Positions 17,270 through 25,403 of a stretch of 64,000 nt of DNA are shown here, one piece after another. Under the pieces are notes generated by a model. It was not told the origin of the DNA. It did not search any database and was given only the letters and a program-made list of their open reading frames with translations. The position numbers and the translations under genes are program-made. The stretch's first letter is position 1, and each line of letters opens with the position of its first letter. The DNA comes from Tersicoccus phoenicis (GTDB taxonomy: Bacteria; Actinomycetota; Actinomycetes; Actinomycetales; Micrococcaceae): assembly GCF_001968835.1 (NCBI RefSeq), contig NZ_MRDE01000076.1:1-64000 (forward strand), written 5' to 3'.

Positions 17270-17875
17270 TCACACGCTACGGGATCGACCGGTCGGAGCC
17301 TGATTCGGCTCGTCCACCGGCCCGGCGAGCGCAGCGGCGGTCGCGTCCAGGAACCCGATCACGACCTCGCGCTCCTCGGGCGTGAGCTCCGCCGCCGGCC
17401 CGAAGCGGCGGGAATGCACCCGGCCGACGGTGTTCATCGCGGCCTCGTGGGTGCGGGCGGTGACCCGGACGGCCTGCGACCGGCGGTCGGTCGGATGAGC
17501 GGCCCGGGTGATGTGCCCGCCGGTCTCGAGCCGGTCGAGCAGTTTGGTCGTCGACGCGCTCGCGATGCCCAGATGCCGGGCGAGGGCGCCGGGGGTCACG
17601 GCCTCGTGCCGATGCTCGGCGACGATCAGGAAGTGGATCGCGCGCATGTCCGTCGCGTTCAGCCGCATGTACTGCTGGGACTGTTCGGCCAGCGCCCGCT
17701 CGACGTCGTTGAGCCGGCCCACCGCGGCCATCAGCCGGTTGATCTGCGCGATGTCGGCATCGCCGAGACCGGCACGTTCGACGAGGCGACCGTGCGGATC
17801 GCTGGCGTCGAGGTCGTAGAGGGACCCCCAAGCGTCGGGCGTCGTCCCGCTGTCGGCCGACTCCTGCTGCGCCAC
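17270..17875 (-). CDS. MarR-family transcriptional regulator
   Basis: A winged-helix regulator of about 200 residues. The recognition region reads TPGALARHLGIASASTTKLL, followed by the wing AHPTDRRSQAVRVT with the conserved DxR. The GTG at 17875 has GGAGG eight bases upstream; a GTG at 17884 is possible but poorly spaced. It is divergent from the MMPL exporter, and the shared 96-base spacer has inverted repeats. The usual logic is repression of the exporter, relieved by a bound ligand; here that is inferred from layout. Confidence 0.85.
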   Translation of the reverse strand: MAQQESADSGTTPDAWGSLYDLDASDPHGRLVERAGLGDADIAQINRLMAAVGRLNDVERALAEQSQQYMRLNATDMRAIHFLIVAEHRHEAVTPGALARHLGIASASTTKLLDRLETGGHITRAAHPTDRRSQAVRVTARTHEAAMNTVGRVHSRRFGPAAELTPEEREVVIGFLDATAAALAGPVDEPNQAPTGRSRSV

Positions 17876-17912
17876 CCTCACCACCTCCGCCCCGATTGTA
17901 AGCGCGGCTTCC

Positions 17913-17945
17913 TTCTCGCCGGGCTCTTTGCTAGCTTAGCGAGAA
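17913..17945. promoter_or_regulatory. Inverted repeats between marR-type gene and MMPL exporter
   Basis: TTCTCGC at 17913-17919 pairs with GCGAGAA at 17939-17945. Between them lies a smaller inverted repeat GCTA-GCT-TAGC (17930-17940). The half-site GCGAGAA recurs at 17955-17961 just before the exporter's ribosome site. This is the expected location of a MarR operator controlling both genes. Confidence 0.45.
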
Positions 17946-17971
17946 ACAAGATGGGCGAGAAAAGAGGTGTC

Positions 17972-20215
17972 ATGAGTACGAGCGTGACGACGGCGTCGAC
18001 CCGGGAGCGGCGCCCGGGTACCCGGGTCATCCGCGTGGTGCTGCCGGCCCTGCTGATCCTGATCTGGTTCGCGGCGGCCGGGGTCGGCGGCCCCTACTTC
18101 GGAAAGGTCGACGAGGTCTCCTCCAACGACCAGACGAGCTTCCTGCCCGCCAGCGCCGACGCCACGAAGGTGCAGAACCGGCTCGGCGAGTTCACCTCCT
18201 CGGATGCCCTGCCCGCCGTCGCCGTCATGACCGCGGATCAGCGGCTGACCAGCCAGCAGCTGACCGCGCTGTCCGACGCCGTCAAGGGTCTCACCGACGT
18301 CACCGGCGTCCAGCAGGGCGTCTCGCCCGTGATCCCGGCCAAGGACGGGCGCGCCGCCGAGGCGTTCATCCCGATCACCTCGTCCGGGGAGATCGCGGTC
18401 ATCGTCCAGGAGGTCCGCGACCGGTTGGTCGCCGCCGCACCAGCCGGCGTGACCGTGAACGTCACCGGACCGGCCGGGTTCACCGCGGACCTGGTCGGCG
18501 CGTTCGCCGGCATCGACGGCGTCCTGCTGCTGGTCGCCCTGGCCGCGGTGCTCGTCATTCTCGTGGTCGTCTACCGCTCCCTGCTGCTGCCGGTCGCGGT
18601 GCTGGCGACCAGCCTGTTCGCCCTGTGCGTCGCGCTGCTCGTGGTGTGGTGGCTGGCCAAGGTCGGCGTCCTCACGCTCACCGGTCAGACGCAGGGCATC
18701 CTGTTCATCCTCGTGATCGGTGCGGCCACCGACTACTCGCTGCTGTACACCTCCCGGTACCGGGAGGAGCTGCGCTCGAACCCGGACAAGGGCGCGGCCA
18801 CGCTGGTCGCCTGGCGCAGCGCCGTCGAACCGATCGTCGCGTCCGGCGGCACCGTGATCGCCGGGCTGCTGTGCCTGCTGCTCTCGGACCTGAACTCGAA
18901 CAAGTCGCTGGGCCCGGTGGCGGCCCTGGGCATCGTGTTCGCCATGCTCGCGGCCCTGACCCTGCTGCCGGCGCTGCTGTTCGCGTTCGGCCGGGCGGCG
19001 TACTGGCCGCGACGGCCGGTGTACGAGGTGGCGCACCAGCACAACGCGATCGACCCGCGGGGCCTGTACGCCCGGGTCGGCCGGCTCGTCGCCCGCCGGC
19101 CGCGGACGGTGTGGATCACCTGCGTCGTCCTCCTGCTCGCCGGGGCGGCCAGCATCACCGGGTTGCGCGCGGACGGCGTGCCACAGAGTGACCTGGTGAT
19201 CGGCGCGTCCGACGCGAGGGACGGCCAGCGCGCCCTGGCCGAACACTTCCCCGCCGGGTCCGGCTCGCCCGCCTCGGTGATCGTGGCCGAGAGCGACCTG
19301 CAGCGGGCGGCGGACGTGCTGCTGGCCAACGACGGCGTCGACGCCGTGACCGTGACCAGCGCGGACTCCCCGTCCGGTTCGGCGCCCGTGACCACCGCGG
19401 GCATCGGCGCGGTCGGACCGCCGGGCACCCCGGCGCCGGAACCGACGGTCGTCAACGGTGACGTCCTGCTCCAGGCCACGCTCACCGCCGCCGCGGACAG
19501 CGCCGCCGCCGAACGGACGGTGCGCTCCCTGCGGTCCGACCTCGCCGGTGTCGGCCTGGTCGGCGGGGAGACCGCGACGGCGATCGACACCAACGACACG
19601 TCCATCCGCGACCGCACCCTGATCATCCCGCTGACCCTGGCGGTGATCCTGCTGATCCTGATGCTGCTGCTGCGGGCGGTGGTGGCCCCGGTGCTGCTGA
19701 TCGCCACGACGGTGCTCTCGTTCGCCACCGCCCTCGGCGTGTCCGCCCTGGTGTTCAACGAGGTCCTGCGCCTGCCCGGTGCCGATCCGTCGGTGCCCCT
19801 GTTCGGGTTCGTGTTCCTGGTGGCGCTGGGCATCGACTACAACATCTTCCTGATGACCCGGGTCCGCGAGGAGTCGGCCCGGCACGGGACCCGGCCGGGG
19901 ATCCTGCGCGGGCTGGCCGTGACAGGTGGCGTGATCACGTCGGCCGGTGTGGTGCTGGCGGCCACGTTCGCGGCCCTGGCCGTGATCCCGGTGCTGTTCC
20001 TGTTGCAGATCGCGTTCATCGTGGCGTTCGGGGTGCTGTTGGACACGTTCGTCGTCCGGACGCTGCTGGTCCCGGCGCTGACCTACCAGATCGGTCCGGC
20101 CATCTGGTGGCCGGGCCGGCTCTCCCGTCCCGCAGGCCGGCACGCGGCCGAGCCCGTCGAGGCGGATCACGAGCACGCCGACGCCGACACCGTCCCCGCG
20201 CCAGCTCGTCAATAG
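17972..20215 (+). CDS. MMPL-family RND transporter
   Basis: A 747-residue, 12-helix RND exporter of the MmpL/YdfJ type: TM1 at about 20-40, a large external domain, a helix bundle, then a repeat of the same layout. The proton-relay regions are visible as GAATDYSLLYTSRYREEL in the first half and LGIDYNIFLMTRVREES in the second. The ATG at 17972 has AAAGAGG upstream; the alternative at 17951 lacks a site. It probably exports a drug or lipid and is under the divergent MarR regulator. Confidence 0.9.
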   Translation: MSTSVTTASTRERRPGTRVIRVVLPALLILIWFAAAGVGGPYFGKVDEVSSNDQTSFLPASADATKVQNRLGEFTSSDALPAVAVMTADQRLTSQQLTALSDAVKGLTDVTGVQQGVSPVIPAKDGRAAEAFIPITSSGEIAVIVQEVRDRLVAAAPAGVTVNVTGPAGFTADLVGAFAGIDGVLLLVALAAVLVILVVVYRSLLLPVAVLATSLFALCVALLVVWWLAKVGVLTLTGQTQGILFILVIGAATDYSLLYTSRYREELRSNPDKGAATLVAWRSAVEPIVASGGTVIAGLLCLLLSDLNSNKSLGPVAALGIVFAMLAALTLLPALLFAFGRAAYWPRRPVYEVAHQHNAIDPRGLYARVGRLVARRPRTVWITCVVLLLAGAASITGLRADGVPQSDLVIGASDARDGQRALAEHFPAGSGSPASVIVAESDLQRAADVLLANDGVDAVTVTSADSPSGSAPVTTAGIGAVGPPGTPAPEPTVVNGDVLLQATLTAAADSAAAERTVRSLRSDLAGVGLVGGETATAIDTNDTSIRDRTLIIPLTLAVILLILMLLLRAVVAPVLLIATTVLSFATALGVSALVFNEVLRLPGADPSVPLFGFVFLVALGIDYNIFLMTRVREESARHGTRPGILRGLAVTGGVITSAGVVLAATFAALAVIPVLFLLQIAFIVAFGVLLDTFVVRTLLVPALTYQIGPAIWWPGRLSRPAGRHAAEPVEADHEHADADTVPAPARQ

Positions 20216-20236
20216 CGAGTTGGCGGAGGGGAGACC

Positions 20237-21007
20237 TCAGAAGGTCAGCGACCCGCGGAGGATCGAGTCGCCCGAGTGGGTGGGGATGCCGTCGTAGGGC
20301 TCGTCGGAGATGTCGACGGTGGAGAAGTCGCGCACGTTCAGATTCGTCGGGACGGGCAGCTGCCCGGAGCGGCCCTGCAGGGTGCCCAGACTGACCATCC
20401 GTTTGCCGTCGCGGGCGATCAGCCACACCTCGGTGTAGCCGCGGACCTGGTCGGCGCTGATCCGCACGCGCAGGTCCGTGCTGCCGTCCGCGGCGCGCTG
20501 CAGCTCGGCGGTGCCCGAGGTGGCCTGCGTGCTCAAGGGTGCCAGCCGTGCGGTGGCGACGACCGTCTCGCCGTTGCGCGCGCCGACCCCCCAGACCACC
20601 GCCAGGATCACCAGGGCGGCCACGACCGCGCCGGCGAGGAAGCTCCAGGTGCGCGCGCCCGGACGCCGGCGACGCCGGCCGGGGCCGCGGTCGGCGTCGC
20701 CCCGGCCGCCGGGACCCCGATCCGAGCGCTGCTCGGGTCGCCCGGCTGCAACCGCACCGGAGCGGGACGGCGAGGTGTGCGCCGGAGACGGCGGAGTCTC
20801 GTCCATCCGGGACCGGATCCGGTCCCACACGCCTTCGCCGGGGGCGTCCGGCTCGGGGCCGGTCCATCGGACCGCACCCACGAGGGCCCGGAGTTCCTCG
20901 AACTCGGCCCGGCAACCGGCGCACCCGTTCAGGTGGGCCCGCGCGTCGTCGTCGGGCTGCTCGCCCAGGGCGAGGAGAGCGATGTACTCACCATCCAGAT
21001 GCTTCAC
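20237..21007 (-). CDS. RskA-family anti-sigma factor
   Basis: The N-terminus is a zinc anti-sigma domain with the His-x3-Cys-x2-Cys pattern (HLNGCAGC). A basic low-complexity linker (about 85-115) and a single membrane helix (about 122-143) follow. The extracytoplasmic part is an RskA C-terminal domain (YTEVWLIARDGKRMVSLG, then a DFSTVDIS strand). It should hold the partner sigma factor at the membrane until proteolysis releases it. Its start overlaps the sigma gene by 20 bases, a mark of translational coupling. Confidence 0.9.
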   Translation of the reverse strand: MKHLDGEYIALLALGEQPDDDARAHLNGCAGCRAEFEELRALVGAVRWTGPEPDAPGEGVWDRIRSRMDETPPSPAHTSPSRSGAVAAGRPEQRSDRGPGGRGDADRGPGRRRRRPGARTWSFLAGAVVAALVILAVVWGVGARNGETVVATARLAPLSTQATSGTAELQRAADGSTDLRVRISADQVRGYTEVWLIARDGKRMVSLGTLQGRSGQLPVPTNLNVRDFSTVDISDEPYDGIPTHSGDSILRGSLTF

Positions 21008-21560
21008 GGCTCTCCTCCATCCGTCGTCTCAGGTCGAGCAGTCCACGGCGCAGGTGGCTCTTCACCGTACCGAGCGGCACCCCGGTGCGATCGGCGATCT
21101 GCCGGTGGGTGAGGTCCTCGAAGAAGGCCAGCCGGAGGAAGGAGAGCGGCGGGTCCGGCAGGGTGGCAAGCGCGTCGCGGACCACCAACCGGGTGACCGC
21201 GGCCTCCACCTGGTCCTCGGTCGGTTGCCCCGCGTCCGCCTCACGCTCAGCCAGGTCGGCCGTCCGGTCCCGGTCGGCGGCGGCTTGCCGTGCCCGGTCG
21301 GCGATCACCCGCCGGGTGATGCCGATGATCCACGCGGGCAGCACCGCCCGGTCGGGGTCGAAGCTCGCCCGGTATCGCCAGGCACGCACGAACACGTCCT
21401 GCACGACGTCGTCGGCCAGGTGCGGATCGCGGACGGCGTGCAGCGCCAGTCCGCGGACGACGCCGCCGCAGTGCCGGAAGGCGCGTTCGAGCACCTCCGG
21501 GTCGCCCTCCCGGAACCGCGGATCGGCCGCGGCATCCCACACCGAGGCGGTGTGCGTCAT
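20988..21560 (-). CDS. ECF-family RNA polymerase sigma factor (SigK/SigL-like)
   Basis: A 190-residue group 4 sigma factor. Region 2 reads DDVVQDVFVRAWRYRASFD, and PAWIIGITRRVIADRAR follows. Region 4 carries the -35-binding HTH THRQIADRTGVPLGTVKSHL. The start is ATG 21560; further upstream codons are not coding-like. The gene is paired with the RskA anti-sigma factor and lies just downstream of the sortase gene. This suggests cell-envelope signalling controlling the sortase/DUF4397 genes, though that target set is inference. Confidence 0.92.
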   Translation of the reverse strand: MTHTASVWDAAADPRFREGDPEVLERAFRHCGGVVRGLALHAVRDPHLADDVVQDVFVRAWRYRASFDPDRAVLPAWIIGITRRVIADRARQAAADRDRTADLAEREADAGQPTEDQVEAAVTRLVVRDALATLPDPPLSFLRLAFFEDLTHRQIADRTGVPLGTVKSHLRRGLLDLRRRMEESREASGW

Positions 21561-21642
21561 CCCGTCTCCCGTGCTCGACCGCCCCGATCGGTGCTCCCGG
21601 GGCCGCGCCCGTGCCTGTCTGCCCGTGAGTATACGGAACGGC

Positions 21643-22503
21643 TCACCGAGCGGGTTCAGCGGTGACGACGACGTTGTCACGGTAGTCCTGCCGGTCGGGC
21701 AGCCACGGCCCACCGCAGGTGACCAGGCGCAGCACGGGCGATCCGTCGCGCCGGAAGAGGTCGGTGGCGCCCAGCCGGGCCTTGGCGACCGCATCGACGG
21801 CGCGAACCCGGTAGGGCAGGACCGCGCCGGTGCTGAGCACGACGTCGACGGCGTCCCCGGGCTTCAGGTCCTTGATCCGGTACAGCGGGGTCTTGCCCCA
21901 CGGCGCGTCGACGTGCCCGGCGAACACGGCGGACCCGCCCGGGTCCCCGGGTGCCGGCCCGTACCGGTACCAGCTGGCCCGGCCCGGAGTCTGCGGGATG
22001 GCCATGGCGCCGCGCCCGTCCACACCCATCGGGTCGACCGGCAACGCCAGATCCTGAGCGGGAGCGCGGAGCTCGACCGGGATCGTCGCGGCGCGCGGCG
22101 GTCGAGGCGTGGCCCGGGTGAGGGGCACCTTGCCCAGCACGGGTGACCGCGGAGCAGCGTCCGACCCCGGCGGGGAAGCGGACGCCGGCCGGGACGACGG
22201 GCCGGAGCCGGATGAGGTGGGGGACTCGGACGTGCTCGGGGACGCGGACGGTGCGGTCACCACCAGCCCGCTCGGATCACCGGGCTCGGCCGGTGGCAGT
22301 GCGGCGACGGAGGTCGAGGCGAGCAGGGCCAGCCCGGCGACGCCCAGGGCGGCCGACCCGCGGGTCAGGCGCAGGGGTGGCCCGGCGGCCGGTGACACGC
22401 GGGACCGCGCCGGTGCACCCGTCCGGGGCCGTCCGGGGTGGAAGGGGCGACCCTGCCGGTGCTTCGGGGGCCGTGCACCGGCAGGGTCGGTCGGGGAGGT
22501 CAT
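21643..22503 (-). CDS. Class F sortase
   Basis: A membrane-anchored transpeptidase. It has a basic Pro-rich N-terminus, one membrane helix (about 49-68), a low-complexity Ser/Pro stalk (70-120) and the sortase domain. Catalytic residues are His in SAVFAGHVD, Cys in LRLVTCGG, and a downstream Arg in DRQDYRDN. The short domain without extra strands, and its neighbours, match actinobacterial class F. Start 22503 is the first ATG, but a strong hairpin lies just inside it; a GTG at 22398 before the membrane helix is an alternative. The likely substrate partner is the DUF4397 protein upstream, although no LPxTG motif is visible there. Confidence 0.88.
   Translation of the reverse strand: MTSPTDPAGARPPKHRQGRPFHPGRPRTGAPARSRVSPAAGPPLRLTRGSAALGVAGLALLASTSVAALPPAEPGDPSGLVVTAPSASPSTSESPTSSGSGPSSRPASASPPGSDAAPRSPVLGKVPLTRATPRPPRAATIPVELRAPAQDLALPVDPMGVDGRGAMAIPQTPGRASWYRYGPAPGDPGGSAVFAGHVDAPWGKTPLYRIKDLKPGDAVDVVLSTGAVLPYRVRAVDAVAKARLGATDLFRRDGSPVLRLVTCGGPWLPDRQDYRDNVVVTAEPAR
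22448..22489 (-). terminator. Perfect 15-bp stem hairpin at the DUF4397/sortase boundary
   Basis: Bases 22448-22462 pair without mismatch with 22475-22489, around a 12-base loop. The structure lies 38 bases beyond the DUF4397 stop and 13 bases inside the annotated sortase start. No T-run follows, as is usual for GC-rich actinobacterial terminators. It could end most transcripts after DUF4397 and so lower sortase output, or it could mean that the sortase truly starts further downstream. Confidence 0.55.
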
Positions 22504-22526
22504 GGGAGTCGGATCGCTCCGGGGTG

Positions 22527-23339
22527 TCAGGCCCGGGAGCGCGCGGCGCGGCGGGACAGCACCAGGGCGCCGGCCACCGCGGCGAGCCCGGCGACGGCCC
22601 CGACCGCGAGCCCGGGAGACGGTTCGGCGGCGGCCCCGGTGGTGCCCGCGGGCACCCCGTTCGGGTTCTGCTGCATGCCGCCCACGGTCTGGGTGGCCAG
22701 GGCCAGGTCACCCTTCGCGGCCGAGCCCCAGGCGTACACGATCGTCGTCGTGCCCTCGCCGAGGGACAGATCGGCGGGTCCGAGCACCGGCTTGGTGGTG
22801 CCGGCCAGCGCCACCGCGGCGGACACCGTTCCGGCGGGCACCTCGAGCGAGGCCTCCTTCGGGTTGGTCAAGCCCTTCACCACGGCCTTGCCGCCGGCGA
22901 GGACGTCGACCGCGGGGGCGGCGGCGACGTGCCGCACCGTCAGTCGGGCCTGGCCCGCCGGCACCATCGAGGTGTCGTTGGCGAACAGGTTCGCGGTCGG
23001 CTTCCCACCGGCATCGAGGTTCGCGACGGCGGTGTAGTCGCCACCGGCCTTCAAGTCGGCCTTGACCGGGCCGATGATGGGCGAGGAGGCGTTGGTGGCG
23101 TTCGCCGCCGTGATGGCCAGTTGGTGGGATCCGGCGGGCACTGGCAGGGGTCCGGCGAGGGTGCCGGGGGTGAAGTCGTTGAGCGTGAGCGCGCCGTCGA
23201 CGTACACGTCGACCGTGACGCCCGGCACGGCGTGCAGCACGGACAGTCGCGCATCGGACGCCGCGTTCGCGGGAGCGGCCGAGGCGAGAGTGCCGAAGCC
23301 GAGGCCGAGGACGGCGACGGCGGTGAGGGTCTTGCGCAT
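22527..23339 (-). CDS. DUF4397-domain secreted surface protein
   Basis: It has a Sec signal peptide (MRKTLTAVAVLGLGFGTLAS, then APANA cleavage site). Two tandem beta-rich DUF4397 units follow (about 30-125 and 130-210), each opening with a hydrophobic strand then VDVYVDG or VDVLAGG. The C-terminus is a membrane helix and an Arg-rich tail, the layout of a wall-sorting signal but without an LPxTG box. GGAGGAA precedes the ATG at 23339. DUF4397 proteins are often encoded beside class F sortases in actinobacteria, as here. Confidence 0.88.
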   Translation of the reverse strand: MRKTLTAVAVLGLGFGTLASAAPANAASDARLSVLHAVPGVTVDVYVDGALTLNDFTPGTLAGPLPVPAGSHQLAITAANATNASSPIIGPVKADLKAGGDYTAVANLDAGGKPTANLFANDTSMVPAGQARLTVRHVAAAPAVDVLAGGKAVVKGLTNPKEASLEVPAGTVSAAVALAGTTKPVLGPADLSLGEGTTTIVYAWGSAAKGDLALATQTVGGMQQNPNGVPAGTTGAAAEPSPGLAVGAVAGLAAVAGALVLSRRAARSRA

Positions 23340-23474
23340 GATGGTTCCTCCGGGAGAAGGGAACCGGCGCGTGAGCCGGTCCGAGTGAGACGGGACACAC
23401 CTGCTACCGGTGCCACCGCCCTCCCGGATGCAACCGCCCTCCCAGATCATGCAGATGGCGGTGGGCCAGCGCCC

Positions 23475-23858
23475 TTATACGCCGAACCTGGGGAGGCTGC
23501 CAGTCCACCTGACACCGGGATGGCGGCTGGACAGTCGTGCGAGGAGTGGGTCGTCGTCTTCAACGCCAGGATCGGACGGTTCCACCAGATCGCCGATGAC
23601 GAAGCCCCTCGCGGTCATCGTGGCGTCGGCAGTGTGCTCATCGCCTTCGAGCAGGTGACGCACGAGGTAGACCCGCCCGGCCGTCCGGCCATCCCTGTCC
23701 TGGTACACGATCCCGATCCGCTCGTCATCGAGGGGCTCCGCCTCGATCGGAGCGACGCCGTCGAGCACGCTCGCGCTGGTCCGGTCGAAGGCTCGGCGAA
23801 GGGCCTCGGCCCATCTCTCTGATTGCACTGACCCGGGCTTCCCGAGAGACTTGCCCAC
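23475..23858 (-). CDS. Unrecognised 127-residue protein
   Basis: A GTG start directly abuts the TAG of the upstream gene (TAGGTG), so it is probably translated by coupling. The protein is soluble and acidic, with an alpha-beta look: RWAEALRRAFDRT helix, RIGIVYQDRDG strand, VYLVRHLLEGDEHTADATM. No family is recognised. It ends in TAA, unusual in this genome, and the gene pair has lower GC than its flanks, which suggests acquisition. Confidence 0.6.
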   Translation of the reverse strand: MGKSLGKPGSVQSERWAEALRRAFDRTSASVLDGVAPIEAEPLDDERIGIVYQDRDGRTAGRVYLVRHLLEGDEHTADATMTARGFVIGDLVEPSDPGVEDDDPLLARLSSRHPGVRWTGSLPRFGV

Positions 23859-24356
23859 CTACTGCAGCTCCGCCGTCGCGTCTTCGGCCTGCATAGCGGT
23901 CCGCTGGCTGGACACCGTGGTGGCCTCCACGGCGCTGCCCACGGGCAGCTCGTCGTAGCTGAGGTAGACGGAGTCGTATGAAGTCGCCGCCCGCGGCGGG
24001 TTGCTGACGACCAATCCGCCACCCGACGATCTACCGGGGATGGCCGACGCGACGGGCAGCGGGGTCTCTTCCGAAGTAGCAGCCGGGTTGGTGCTGTCCC
24101 TCGGGCCGATGAACGAGGCAGTCAGCGCCATGGTCACCCAGGATGGGCAGAGAGTCGGGCCCACGCAGTAGGCGGTCTTGACACCGAGCACGCCGTTGAC
24201 GGTGCGTCCGTAGTAGCTGCTGACGTAGGCCTTGTTGGTGACCGCGCGGACAGGCTGGGTCCGCACGGTGTAGCACCAGCGGGTACCGATGAGGCAATTG
24301 ACCTGATTTGCATAGGCCTGCGAGACCCAGTCCGTTCCTTCGCCACGGTCTGACAA
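23859..24356 (-). CDS. Unrecognised Cys-containing protein, start uncertain
   Basis: The frame is open and coding-like from the TAG at 23859 upstream, but it contains no ATG or GTG before the cupin gene's stop at 24395. TTG at 24356 is the best available start, without a clear ribosome site. The predicted product of about 165 residues has four Cys in its first 70 residues (CLIGTRWC and YCVGPTLC pairs), an aromatic-rich first half and a Ser/Pro/Ala-rich second half. No signal peptide is seen, so the 5' end may be lost. No function can be given. Confidence 0.5.
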   Translation of the reverse strand: MSDRGEGTDWVSQAYANQVNCLIGTRWCYTVRTQPVRAVTNKAYVSSYYGRTVNGVLGVKTAYCVGPTLCPSWVTMALTASFIGPRDSTNPAATSEETPLPVASAIPGRSSGGGLVVSNPPRAATSYDSVYLSYDELPVGSAVEATTVSSQRTAMQAEDATAELQ

Positions 24357-24394
24357 GGGGTCGAGTTGACTCGTCAGAAACCTCCGCAGTGAGG

Positions 24395-24733
24395 TCAGCG
24401 GTCGATCTTGGCGACGGTCAGCAGCACGACGGCGTCCTCCACCGCGGTCAGCGCGTGTCGCGCATCCGGCACGATCAGCAGGTCCCCGCGGGACCCGCTC
24501 CACTGGTCGTCGCCGGCGCTGAGCACCACCCGGCCGGTGAGCACCTGCACGGTCGCCTCCCCGGGATTGTTGTGCTCGCTCAGTTCGGCACCGGCGCGCA
24601 GGGCGATGACGGTCTGCCGGAGCACGTGCTCGTGCCCGCCGAACACGGTCCCACCGCTGCGGCCGCTGGATGACGCGAGCGCCTCCTCGAGCTGATTCCG
24701 TGCCAACGCGGTCAGCGACATCTTCTGCATCAT
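24395..24733 (-). CDS. Cupin-domain protein
   Basis: A single small cupin barrel. Strand motifs are VIALRAGAELSEHNNPGEAT (cupin motif 1 with its metal His partly replaced by Asn), TGRVVLSAG and GDLLIVPDARHAL (motif 2, His present). GGGAGAGG precedes the ATG at 24733. The incomplete metal set makes enzymatic activity doubtful; a sensor or binding role is possible. The 129 bases upstream show nothing notable. Confidence 0.75.
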   Translation of the reverse strand: MMQKMSLTALARNQLEEALASSSGRSGGTVFGGHEHVLRQTVIALRAGAELSEHNNPGEATVQVLTGRVVLSAGDDQWSGSRGDLLIVPDARHALTAVEDAVVLLTVAKIDR

Positions 24734-24862
24734 GGGCCCGCCTCTCCCGGTTCCGGAGCGTTGACCTCACGGTAGCAAGCGCCACCCCGAGCGGGAACGG
24801 CCCGCGAGAAGGGCCGCCAGGGCCGGCGGCACGCCGCTGGGCCCGCCCGCGTGGAGGTTGGC

Positions 24863-25312
24863 TCACCCCGCGCGTAGCTGAGCCAGGACCAGCCCGACCA
24901 GAATGCTGACCAGGATCACGACCAGCAGGATCCGGTAGGTCCACCGTGCCCACGCCGGTCCGCCCGTGCCGCGCACCGCATGGATGATCAGGCCGAGGCC
25001 GAGGCCGAGGAGCAGGCCGCTGACGTCGACGATCAGCGGCAGCCGGGCCAGGGTTCCCCCGATCACCCCGACCGCCCCCGCATTCCACGCCACCAGCTCC
25101 GCCACGACCACCCGGGACGACGGGCGCCGGACCGCGAGCACGCCCTGCACGACTCCGAAGACGTACTGCGTGACGCCGGCAACCAGCACCGCGTAGGCGG
25201 CCAGCCAGGAGCCGTGGTCCAGGCGCAGGGGACCGGTGACCGCGGCCACGAGACCACCCGCCACCACCCACGCGGCACCGAGGAGTCGGAGGGGATCCGG
25301 ACGGAACGACAT
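24863..25312 (-). CDS. Small integral membrane protein of unknown function
   Basis: About 149 residues with roughly five hydrophobic segments (for example WVVAGGLVAAVTGPLRL, AVLVAGVTQYVFGVVQGVLA, GLLLGLGLGLIIH, LLVVILVSILVGLVLA). Polar loops are short and basic. No family signature is recognised. It is divergent from the SufR-like regulator. Start 25312 (ATG) is preferred to a GTG at 25324. Confidence 0.65.
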   Translation of the reverse strand: MSFRPDPLRLLGAAWVVAGGLVAAVTGPLRLDHGSWLAAYAVLVAGVTQYVFGVVQGVLAVRRPSSRVVVAELVAWNAGAVGVIGGTLARLPLIVDVSGLLLGLGLGLIIHAVRGTGGPAWARWTYRILLVVILVSILVGLVLAQLRAG

Positions 25313-25403
25313 GTCGCGTGGCACGTGCCGGAACCTACAACGAACGACCGCCTGCTTTCAAGGACAGCCAACCTCTGAACTCGGCGACGCGCAGGATGGG
25401 ACC

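Noticed and set aside
16238-17971. Long 5' extension of the MMPL exporter frame
   Set aside because: Covers the antisense of the SDR and MarR genes; the true start at 17972 has AAAGAGG and a normal TM1.
22527-23339. LPxTG sorting motif in the DUF4397 protein
   Set aside because: The tail has a helix and basic end, but the nearest string, VPAGT, does not fit LPxTG.
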